DNA of 64,000 bases from Bin16 sp965206315 (lineage in GTDB: Bacteria; Chloroflexota; Dehalococcoidia; Lucifugimonadales; Australimonadaceae): the NCBI GenBank assembly GCA_965206315.1, contig OZ242210.1, forward strand, positions 186,001-250,000, given 5' to 3'. Under the pieces are notes generated by a model. It did not search any database and had not been told where the DNA came from. It saw only the letters and a list, made by a program, of their open reading frames with translations. Shown here piece by piece: positions 58,501-64,000 of this stretch (the first letter of the stretch is position 1; each line of letters begins with the position of its first letter). Both the position numbers and the translations under genes were made by a program.

Positions 58501-60704
58501 CAGATATACGGGAGCGGATGTTCCGGCATTATGACCAAATTGCAGATAGCTGGGGGATGATCCGGCTCAACCGCGAGTTGGTAAAGAAACGGCGCCAGAA
58601 ATCCGTCAGGGCATTGATGCGCGATATCCCTGAATGCATCAAAGACCTCAAGCCTTGCTTCTTGATGAGCCCGCTTGCGGTCAGCCAATACCTCTCGCAT
58701 ACCGGTGCGCCAGCGTCCAAGCAGGATGGAAAGAGCGCGGAATCCGATCAGAACGAACTCCCCTTCGTATTGAGCGCGACTTTTGATGTTGTGGTTTTCG
58801 ATGAAGCATCGCAGGTATTCCCAGAGGATGCTATTCCCGCGCTGCTCCACGGTAAACAGGTCATAATCGCGGGAGATCAAAAGCAACTGCCTCCGAGCAA
58901 CTTCTGGAACCGTTCTCGTGATACAGACGATGAATACGATGAAGATGCAGACGATGAAGGTGATGACGATGGTTCACTCGTGGGTATCGACAGCATCTTG
59001 GATTTAGCTGTCCAAAGCAGGAACATCCTGTTCCACGAGCGTAGCCTCGACACACACTATCGAAGTCGGCATGAGGACTTGATTCGCTTCTCGAATCACA
59101 ATTTCTATGGAGGACGTCTACTGACCTTCCCGTCTCCTGGCACCCGGGATGAATGGCAAGGAGTCCACCGTCACTTCATGCCCAATGCTCTCTACGAGAG
59201 TGGCGCATCAAGGACGAACCCGGAAGAGGCGCAGCGCGTAGCCGACCTGGTAATAGAACACGCACGAACTCACCCTGATAAGTCCCTTATCGTAGCAGCG
59301 TTGTCGCGCGCTCAGGCCGATAGGATACAGCGACTTGTGAATGAACGGCGGCTCGCGGAAGGCGAGCTAGAGCACTTCTTCGTCGAGAACGGCCCTGAAC
59401 CGTTCAGAGTGAAAAACCTTGAGAACGTCCAAGGCGACGAGCGGGATCGCATAATCATCAGCATTGGCTACGGCCCTACAACGATAGGCGGTCCAACCCC
59501 CAACCGTTTCGGACCTATAATCAATCTGGGAGGCCAGCGCAGGCTCAACGTCCTAGTCACTCGTGCTCGCGAGCGCATGGACATCGTTCATTCAATAGAC
59601 CCGGTGCATATCACTTCGGACTCTGAAGGCGCGCGAGTATTACGACGCTTCCTTGAGTATGCTGCCGACCCGCAATCCGACCTCAGCGCAGGACCAAGCA
59701 CCACTCTCGCTCACCCCACCGGCGATGAGTTGAATGACTTCGAGAAGGCCGTGAAGGGTGCACTTGAGGAGCGTGGGCACCGCGTAGTTGGTCAGATCGG
59801 ATCGTCAGGATACGTCATCGATCTTGGGATACTCTCAGAAGACGGCGCACGCTACGACCTTGGAGTGGAATGCGATGGAGCCACCTACCACTCCGCTCCC
59901 GCAGCAAGGGACCGCGATTGGCTGCGGCAGTCGGTTCTCGAAGGGCTGGGGTGGTCGATTCACAGAGTCTGGTCAACGTCGTGGGCTCGAAACCCTCAAG
60001 CAGAGATTGCGCGCATAGAGGAAGCATTGAAGGTGGCGCGCGTACGAACCAGTCCTGTTTCCAGCAAACCAGAACCTGCTGGTGCGACTGATTCAGAATT
60101 GACAAGTGCCGCACCAGAAGCGATAGAGGACACGCCTACCAGGAGTATCAATACCCCCAGTCCCTTACAACTAGCCCCCTACACTACAGCGAATCTCGCT
60201 TCGTTCAAGCCTGTCGGCGAGTTGCGCTTTGCGAGCTTCAGGCAACTTGCTGAGATGGCAGTATCCATTGCGGAAGTCGAAGGGCCAGTACACTCCGACG
60301 TCGTTATCGAGCGTATCCGCGACCGCTACGGAATAGGGCGCGTACGAGGTTCAACGAGGGATCACGTGAAATACGCAATCGGGCAAGCAGTCATGGGGGG
60401 TAAGCTCCTGCGCACGGGAGACTTTCTGCACACAAGTCCAAATCAGCTCAATCGGGACCCGCGGATGCTCGTGGACGAGAATATCGAACACGCGCCTCCA
60501 AGCGAACTGAAGACTCTCATAGCGCAGGCGGCCGGTCAGTTCCGTGGCCCCCAAGAGGACTTGGCGAAGGAAGTTACCTCAATGTTAGGTTTCGCACGGA
60601 AGGGGAGGCGCATCGCTGAAATAGTAAGCAGCCTGATTTCAGACTTGATTGAGGAAGGCCGCTTGGAGGCCGTTCACGGAATCGTTCGCCCTCCTCGCGC
60701 CTGA
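55542..60704 (+). CDS. DUF4011-helicase-Vsr-DUF3320 protein (Hhe-type defence)
   Basis: This is a 1720-residue single-protein system. The N-terminal DUF4011 region (about 1-200, WQERLLQLDRRNRLLYLNL) precedes a superfamily-1 helicase. Walker A is GPPGTGKS (314-321), motif II VVFDEASQ (Asp1087-Glu1088), motif III GDQKQLPP (1111-1118), and motif VI VTRARER near 1341. A Vsr-like nuclease follows with Glu1443 and Asp1445 in GVECDGATYH and RDRDWLRQ. DUF3320 covers about 1560-1640. This matches the Hhe anti-phage architecture. The gene is visibly more AT-rich than its neighbours. Confidence 0.85.
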   Translation: MSQQFPQQFIQRVIEWQERLLQLDRRNRLLYLNLGGKYPLLLEGETANHIVDLLERKGPEGASFPFVEKLHDTDEEEAGPLSGRVSRGDLRSDCPLPELQRRLGYLRSRQREWEEEQGLPVLYIAIGLLQWVDERDNEAIAPLLLLPCSLTRTGLRSPFRLALNDDDLALNETLRFKLNKDLGIGLPEIEPEMKPSEYFDSVKQSIAGIADWKIEDSVYLGIFSYSKLAMWRDLETLKSRGTDNEIVRVMSRLSNSSGSILTPSAIPSDTKALAGGGLDDLLNLQDQSTILPADYSQLIAIADAQDGLNLVIHGPPGTGKSQTIANVISTCIAEGKSVLFVSEKTAALDVVKRRLDEAGLGLFCLDLHSERGRKANVYAQLQEAVESRRSVRDTPSRLSELNGKRSNLNAVVRTLHQIRQPIGMSIYQAQGHYASLEGVPRLKLNLPTATGDINQAWLQEMRESLAPIASRGEEYQQHETSIWKVLKTTVPGLNLSDQVRDDMSAVATEYADAARNFALIAKEIGWDTPNTLESAAALETILKHFTTAPGVVVEWTRFSKDRVNELLAIALEEKEDQRIARLIESIAPAPSSWASQDGVDKAKVAVAEARTAADNLKSAEESLLESCNLDITTVVDSSMFERYSVGYQDWIQRTFSRDFRADQKTVRQFMRNPSKITLAEGYALVMQAMRVIQQREEWNNRSAQWQSLIGERFSGRASDWSAIEQDLRTASELVKSLNSLQKDIQNLQNTKQGRERHPWAEVHQDIQASLSSHDPLANWHAIKPWSREQPDSLQQAFMHFYDGLDTDWQDIIPRLEWIKGFVEAIEQHGINQEAVMHAVSPRDPQQYERLAAQIHSARARLEELWGGLKHEYEAPVSKPSGAATFEDIQEWARRLHDDAEDADGWVRYRNAVMRAETILGTGAVSECRKLTDNAYLVPRIVERSVFQKIVEYYSQDNRISNFASIDHENVRKEFRWLDEEFPRAVRSDIRERMFRHYDQIADSWGMIRLNRELVKKRRQKSVRALMRDIPECIKDLKPCFLMSPLAVSQYLSHTGAPASKQDGKSAESDQNELPFVLSATFDVVVFDEASQVFPEDAIPALLHGKQVIIAGDQKQLPPSNFWNRSRDTDDEYDEDADDEGDDDGSLVGIDSILDLAVQSRNILFHERSLDTHYRSRHEDLIRFSNHNFYGGRLLTFPSPGTRDEWQGVHRHFMPNALYESGASRTNPEEAQRVADLVIEHARTHPDKSLIVAALSRAQADRIQRLVNERRLAEGELEHFFVENGPEPFRVKNLENVQGDERDRIIISIGYGPTTIGGPTPNRFGPIINLGGQRRLNVLVTRARERMDIVHSIDPVHITSDSEGARVLRRFLEYAADPQSDLSAGPSTTLAHPTGDELNDFEKAVKGALEERGHRVVGQIGSSGYVIDLGILSEDGARYDLGVECDGATYHSAPAARDRDWLRQSVLEGLGWSIHRVWSTSWARNPQAEIARIEEALKVARVRTSPVSSKPEPAGATDSELTSAAPEAIEDTPTRSINTPSPLQLAPYTTANLASFKPVGELRFASFRQLAEMAVSIAEVEGPVHSDVVIERIRDRYGIGRVRGSTRDHVKYAIGQAVMGGKLLRTGDFLHTSPNQLNRDPRMLVDENIEHAPPSELKTLIAQAAGQFRGPQEDLAKEVTSMLGFARKGRRIAEIVSSLISDLIEEGRLEAVHGIVRPPRA

Positions 60705-60790
60705 CCTCCTAGCTCCGGTTCCATCACGGCACCGCTCAGCACGACACACCCCTCCCCACCCTGCACCACCGCGTGACCTGCCCGGTCACT

Positions 60791-60817
60791 CTGGGTTCCC
60801 GCCGGTGCGGGAATGAC
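60791..60817. repeat. 27-base palindromic repeat, copy 6
   Basis: This copy starts CTGGGTTCCCGCC and ends GCGGGAATGAC, reversed relative to copy 5. The helicase gene therefore lies between inverted copies. Confidence 0.85.
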
Positions 60818-60938
60818 GGGGCAGAACTCGCGACACCTGCCCCTTTCGCCGACACCTCCTGCCCGCATACGCTGTTCCTCAGCGACCCGCCAGCCGTACG
60901 GCAGGTCCCTCGCGGCCTGCGAGCGCAGTGGTACCGAA

Positions 60939-61018
60939 ATGAGACCGGATGAGACCGTCAGGCGAATACCGGTCTGGTCAGGAGTGCAATGGCTCACAAT
61001 GGCGCAGAATGGCTCACT
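60939..61018. repeat. Period-10 word repeats
   Basis: ATGAGACCG occurs at 60939 and 60949. AATGGCTCAC, AATGGCGCAG and AATGGCTCAC follow head to tail at 60989, 60999 and 61009. The ten-base period is about one helical turn, as in arrays of protein-binding sites. Confidence 0.7.
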
Positions 61019-61091
61019 TCGACAAACCGAGCGTCCGCCTGGCACTCGTAGCACCGGCAGCCCTTACGAGTGCATCGGCGTCGACATCCGC

Positions 61092-61796
61092 TCACTTCAC
61101 GGCGCGGCGACCCGTGGCGCAGAGGTCGGCGAGGACACAAGAGGTGCATCGAGGCTCGCGCTTGGTGCACACGTCCTTGGCATGGGCGTCGAGCAGCGCG
61201 TGGTACTCGTTGAAGAGCGCAGCGTCGTGCGGCAGGTGCCGCTCGAACAGCGCCTGGTAGGTGTCGTAGCCGCGCAGCCGGTGGCGCGGCAGCATCCGGT
61301 CGACGATCCGCTGGGTGTAGACGTCCATGACGAACGACGGCAGGCCCGCGACGTAGAGCACGATGTCATCCGCCGTCTCTGGGCCGATGCCGTGCACCGC
61401 CAGCAGCTCGGCGCGCAGCGTCTTCGGCTCCATGCCACGCCACGCCTCGACGCTGTCGTTGTAGCGTCCGAGGAACTCGGCCATCGCCTTCAGCTTGCGC
61501 GCCTTGGCGTTGAAGTAGCCGCTGGGACGGACCACCTCCGCCAGCGTCTCTTCCGGCATCGCCCGCAGGGCGCCCGGCGACATCGCGCCTGCGGCCTTGA
61601 GGTTCTCGATGGCGCGCGCGGCGTTCGTCCACGCCGTGTTCTGCGTGAGGATCGCGCCGACGATCGTCTCGAACGGGCCGTCGCCCGGCCACCAGCCCTG
61701 CGGTCCGTGGTGCGCGAGCAGGCGTTCGTACATGGTGGTGAGCAGCTGTGCAGTGCGCGAGGAGCGGCGCATGGGAGCGGAGACGGGTCGTGCCAT
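61092..61796 (-). CDS. Endonuclease III-like DNA glycosylase lacking the lyase lysine
   Basis: This is an HhH-GPD repair protein of 234 residues. The hairpin reads VHGIGPETADDIVLY, so Glu140 replaces the catalytic lysine of Nth, while Asp158 in FVMDVYTQR is kept. The Cys-x6-Cys-x2-Cys-x5-Cys iron-sulfur loop closes the protein. This suggests a monofunctional glycosylase, as in the COG2231/MagIII group acting on alkylated purines. I choose the ATG at 61796 because TGGTAGCAT lies seven bases before it. It is divergent from pyrF. Confidence 0.82.
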   Translation of the reverse strand: MARPVSAPMRRSSRTAQLLTTMYERLLAHHGPQGWWPGDGPFETIVGAILTQNTAWTNAARAIENLKAAGAMSPGALRAMPEETLAEVVRPSGYFNAKARKLKAMAEFLGRYNDSVEAWRGMEPKTLRAELLAVHGIGPETADDIVLYVAGLPSFVMDVYTQRIVDRMLPRHRLRGYDTYQALFERHLPHDAALFNEYHALLDAHAKDVCTKREPRCTSCVLADLCATGRRAVK

Positions 61797-61803
61797 GCGC
61801 CCG

Positions 61804-61833
61804 ATGCTACCAGCCGCCCGCGCTTGGTACACT
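61804..61833. promoter_or_regulatory. Divergent -10 boxes for the glycosylase and pyrF
   Basis: Minus-strand TAGCAT (61809-61804) precedes the glycosylase ATG by seven bases. Plus-strand TACACT (61828-61833) precedes the pyrF GTG by seven bases. Both are preceded by TGG, an extended -10 form. Confidence 0.5.
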
Positions 61834-61840
61834 GAGAGCC

Positions 61841-62668
61841 GTGAGCACCTTCATCGAACAGCTGGACGCCGCCGCCGCACGCAACCGGAGCCTCCTGTGC
61901 GTCGGCCTTGACCCCTCGCTCTCCGCGATGCCCATCGACGACATCGCCGCGTTCAATCGCGCCATCATCGCCGCCACGAGCGACCTCGTCTGCGCGTACA
62001 AGCCGCAATGGGCGTTCTATGAGGCCGAGGGCATCCCCGGCATCGAGGCGCTGCAGGCCACCATCGAGGCCGTACCGGACGGTGTGCCCGTTCTGCTCGA
62101 CGCCAAGCGCGGCGACATGGACAATACGTCCAGGGCCTATGCGAAGGCCGCATTCGAGAAGTGGGGCGCGGACGCCCTCACGGTGAACCCGTACCAGGGG
62201 CACGACGCTGTGCAGCCATTCCTGGACTACGCGGACAGGGGCGTGTTCGTGCTCACGCGCACCTCCAACCCCGGCAGCGCCGAGTTCCAGGACCTCACCG
62301 TGCGCGGCAACGGCGTCGAGGGCCCGCTCTACGAGGAGGTCGCGCGGCAGGCGGTCGCGTGGAACGACAACGGCAACGTCGGGCTCGTCGTCGGCGCAAC
62401 CGTCCCCGACGAGCTCGCGCGGGTGCGGAGCATCGTCGGCTCGATGCCGATCCTCATCCCCGGCATCGGCGCGCAGGGCGGCGACCTCGAAGCGTCGGTG
62501 CGGAACGGTGTAGACGCCAACGGACGCCGTATCCTCATCTCTGCTTCCCGCAGCGTCATCTACGCATCGAAGGGCGCGGACTTCGCTGAGTCCGCCCGTG
62601 CCGAGGCCGAGCGCCTGCGCGACGCCATCAACGCGGAACTCGAACGGATGGGCAAGCCGTGGCCGTAG
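61841..62668 (+). CDS. pyrF: Orotidine 5'-phosphate decarboxylase
   Basis: This enzyme makes UMP from OMP, the last step of pyrimidine synthesis. The 275-residue protein belongs to the longer type-2 PyrF group. LCVGLDPSL opens the barrel, and LLDAKRGDMDNTSRAYAKA carries the catalytic Lys and Asp residues. VNPYQGHDAVQPFLDY and the late GIGAQGGDLEASV phosphate loop follow. The start is a GTG with TACACT seven bases upstream. The DUF951 gene overlaps its 3' end by ten bases. Confidence 0.93.
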   Translation: MSTFIEQLDAAAARNRSLLCVGLDPSLSAMPIDDIAAFNRAIIAATSDLVCAYKPQWAFYEAEGIPGIEALQATIEAVPDGVPVLLDAKRGDMDNTSRAYAKAAFEKWGADALTVNPYQGHDAVQPFLDYADRGVFVLTRTSNPGSAEFQDLTVRGNGVEGPLYEEVARQAVAWNDNGNVGLVVGATVPDELARVRSIVGSMPILIPGIGAQGGDLEASVRNGVDANGRRILISASRSVIYASKGADFAESARAEAERLRDAINAELERMGKPWP

Positions 62669-62865
62669 AGTTCCACCTCGGCGAGCGGCTCACGCTCCGC
62701 AAGCCGCACCCGTGCGGCGGCGTGGAGTGGCGCGTCGAGCGGCTCGGCGCCGACATCGGCATACGCTGCCTCACCTGCGGCCACTACCTGCTGACACCCC
62801 GCCGCAAACTCGAACGCGCCACGAAGTTCCAGCAGCCGCCGCTATCGGTGGAGGGGGCGCCGTAG
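62659..62865 (+). CDS. DUF951 protein
   Basis: The 68-residue protein matches DUF951: GERLTLRKPHPCGGVEW, RLGADIGIRCLTCGHYLL and PRRKLERATKF. The two Cys pairs could hold zinc. It uses a GTG start inside the end of pyrF, so it is translationally coupled. Function is unknown; DUF951 is widespread in Gram-positive-type bacteria. Confidence 0.85.
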   Translation: MAVEFHLGERLTLRKPHPCGGVEWRVERLGADIGIRCLTCGHYLLTPRRKLERATKFQQPPLSVEGAP

Positions 62866-62890
62866 GGGCTTCCGCAGCCCACCCACCGCC

Positions 62891-62941
62891 AACCCTCACC
62901 CACGCGCTGAAGCGCGTTGCCCTCTCCCAGAGGGCGAGGGG
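62891..62941. repeat. Dispersed repeat family 2, copy c
   Basis: AACCCTCACCCACGCGC is followed by GCGCGTTGCCCTCTCCCAG and AGGGCGAGGG. This is the reverse orientation of the copy at 53854. Confidence 0.75.
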
Positions 62942-63060
62942 GTCGGACAGCCGCCCCGCCACCGAGCCGGTTCACCCCCATCCCCGCATCAAGTGCGGGG
63001 CAGGCTCTAACCTTCCCCCGTCAAGGGGGAAGGAACCAGGCGCTCCACGCCTCACCACCA

Positions 63061-63110
63061 ACCCTCACCCGCCGCGCAAGCGCGTCGACCTCTCCCAGGG
63101 GGAGAGGTGG
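63061..63110. repeat. Dispersed repeat family 2, copy b
   Basis: ACCCTCACCCGCCGCGC is followed by GCGCGTCGACCTCTCCCA and GGGGGAGAGG. It is closest to the reverse complement of the copy at 53854. Confidence 0.8.
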
Positions 63111-63150
63111 GGAAGTGGCGTCGGGGATGGGAGGTAGGGAGGAATCGGCT

Positions 63151-63188
63151 CCCCTCGCCCTCTGGGAGAGGGGCTGGGGGTGAGGGTT
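63151..63188. repeat. Dispersed repeat family 2, copy d
   Basis: CCCCTCGCCCTCTGGGAGAG followed by GGGCTGGGGGTGAGGGTT is a shorter member of the same family, in forward orientation. Confidence 0.65.
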
Positions 63189-63274
63189 GCACGCTCCGCA
63201 GGAACGACGGATTGCGCGACCGCTTCGCGGCGCGTCGTGACCTGCCCGGCGTCACTGTGTGCCCTGTCGGGCAC

Positions 63275-63301
63275 TTGGATCCCCGCCTGTGCGGGAATGA
63301 C
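63275..63301. repeat. 27-base palindromic repeat, copy 7
   Basis: TTGGATCCCCGCC and GCGGGAATGAC form the stem. It lies 47 bases past the stop of the MFS gene at 63348, which is on the minus strand. Confidence 0.85.
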
Positions 63302-63347
63302 GAAGTCGGCGGGGCAGCGCCATTTTCATGGGACCGACGGATAATCG

Positions 63348-64000
63348 TTACGCGGCCCTCTCCGCCCTGCCTGCGCTTTCGTCCCCGGAGGCGGCGTAGA
63401 GCAAGGGCGTCAGCAGGGCGGTCACGGTCATCAGGGCGCCCGCAGCGATGAAGGAGAAGGTGAGGCTCGTGACCGCGGCGAGCGGGCCGAACAGCAGCGG
63501 CCCGAGCATCTGCCCGGACGCCCAGTAGATGCCGACCACCGCCATGAACACGCCTCGCTGCTCCGGGCTGCTCACCATCGCCGTGATGCTCACGTTCAGC
63601 ACCCGCCCCGCGTTGAACGACAGCCCGAGGACGAACATGAGCGCGACCGCCGCCGGGTAGCTGCCGCCCCACAGCACGATGCCGATGAGCGGCAGGCCGT
63701 GCAGCGCCATCGTCACGGCGTAGGTCGGCCGCTGCCCCACCCTGCTGAGCAGGCGCGCGAACAGGAACCCGGCCACGATGGCGCCGCCCGCGTGGATGGC
63801 CATGAGCACGCCGAACACGTCATCGTCGAAGCCGAACTCCTTGTAGACCGCCGCGCCCACGGAGGAGAGCACGGAGACGTGCAGCGAGGTGCCGAGCGCC
63901 ATGACCGCCGGGAGCAGGGTGGCGCGGTTACGGAAGACGCCGGGCACCGGGCCGAGTATCTCGCGGAGCGTCATCGCCGCCCGCCTCGGCAGCTGCGGCA
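63348..64000 (-). CDS. MFS transporter, C-terminal half (cut by window edge)
   Basis: The frame is open to the edge of the window, so the true start lies outside. The visible part holds about six membrane helices, including LLPAVMALGTSLHVSVLS, a loop LLSRVGQRPTYAVTMALHG and VLGLSFNAGRVLNVSITAMV. This fits helices 7-12 of a major facilitator. The ATG at 63974 would lie in the central loop and is not the likely start. Substrate unknown. Confidence 0.75.
   Translation of the reverse strand, partial: PQLPRRAAMTLREILGPVPGVFRNRATLLPAVMALGTSLHVSVLSSVGAAVYKEFGFDDDVFGVLMAIHAGGAIVAGFLFARLLSRVGQRPTYAVTMALHGLPLIGIVLWGGSYPAAVALMFVLGLSFNAGRVLNVSITAMVSSPEQRGVFMAVVGIYWASGQMLGPLLFGPLAAVTSLTFSFIAAGALMTVTALLTPLLYAASGDESAGRAERAA

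Larger units (their letters stand above)
60705..61091. other. Gene-free spacer with repeats
   Basis: No gene is seen between the helicase and the glycosylase. The stretch holds palindromic repeat copy 6, GCGACAC words at 60830 and 60850 like those left of the helicase, and a period-10 word cluster at 60939-61018. Confidence 0.55.
62866..63347. other. Repeat-filled spacer, no gene
   Basis: This 480-base stretch holds four palindromic or semi-palindromic repeats in a row but no convincing gene. ATCCCCGCATCAAGTGCGGGG at about 62980 and CTTCCCCC TCAAGGGGGAAG at about 63012 are further hairpins. It looks like a sink for dispersed repeats. Confidence 0.7.

Overview
The window is about 64 kb of high-GC bacterial DNA, almost fully coding on both strands. 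Its gene families are several Rieske oxygenases, PF04909-type amidohydrolases, a luciferase-like monooxygenase, TRAP and Tct-type uptake proteins, Pro/Thr-rich lipoprotein linkers and a HemQ-type heme operon. Together they suggest a Chloroflexota genome, plausibly a marine Dehalococcoidia/SAR202-type heterotroph. That assignment is an inference from gene families; there is no rRNA gene in the window.

Layout. 0-6.4 kb: tRNA-Glu, argC, a luciferase-like monooxygenase, an 800-base spacer with inverted nonamer repeats, a secreted SNase-like nuclease, a SprT-like protein, endonuclease III, a histidine phosphatase and a GNAT acetyltransferase. 6.4-12 kb: a heterodimeric ABC exporter, a DUF4258/DUF2283 small-gene pair and an amidase. 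12-17.8 kb: an operon of a EutA-like protein, an aldo/keto reductase, a histidine phosphatase and a 44-residue protein; then an MFS transporter and a 4,5-dihydroxyphthalate-decarboxylase-like protein. 17.8-29.5 kb: two divergent amidohydrolases, a TRAP operon whose binding protein is an in-frame tandem duplication, two tandem DMT transporters, a molybdopterin dehydrogenase subunit and an SDR. 29.5-40.4 kb: VapBC-like pair, two tandem Rieske oxygenases, an N-acyl-D-amino-acid deacylase-like enzyme, msrA, OsmC, a TctC-like lipoprotein, a Fur-family regulator with a Ni/Co transporter, and an amidohydrolase. 40.4-45.9 kb: hemH, hemY, hemE and hemQ behind tRNA-Gln, a NIPSNAP protein and a DUF192 lipoprotein. 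45.8-55.1 kb: a third Rieske oxygenase, ruvB, the methylmalonyl-CoA mutase large subunit, a fourth Rieske oxygenase, an amidohydrolase and two tandem bicupin proteins. 55.1-61 kb: a 1720-residue DUF4011-helicase-Vsr-DUF3320 protein (Hhe-type anti-phage architecture) in visibly more AT-rich DNA, bracketed by inverted palindromic repeats. 61-64 kb: a second endonuclease-III-like glycosylase, pyrF, DUF951, a repeat-rich spacer and the C-terminal half of an MFS transporter cut by the window edge.

How the genes may work together. Rieske oxygenases, amidohydrolase/decarboxylase-type enzymes, cupins, the decarboxylase-like protein and several uptake systems point to scavenging and oxidation of recalcitrant organic acids or aromatics. 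No ferredoxin or reductase partner of the Rieske enzymes lies in the window. hemQ-hemE-hemY-hemH is the gene set of the coproporphyrin-dependent heme pathway.

Recurring themes. Tandem paralogues appear repeatedly: two Rieske genes, two cupins, two DMT genes, two amidohydrolases, and two binding domains within one TRAP polypeptide. A 27-base palindromic repeat occurs seven times and in places forms gene ends or starts. Several genes carry a TAnnnT promoter box 5-9 bases before the start codon, as expected of leaderless mRNAs.
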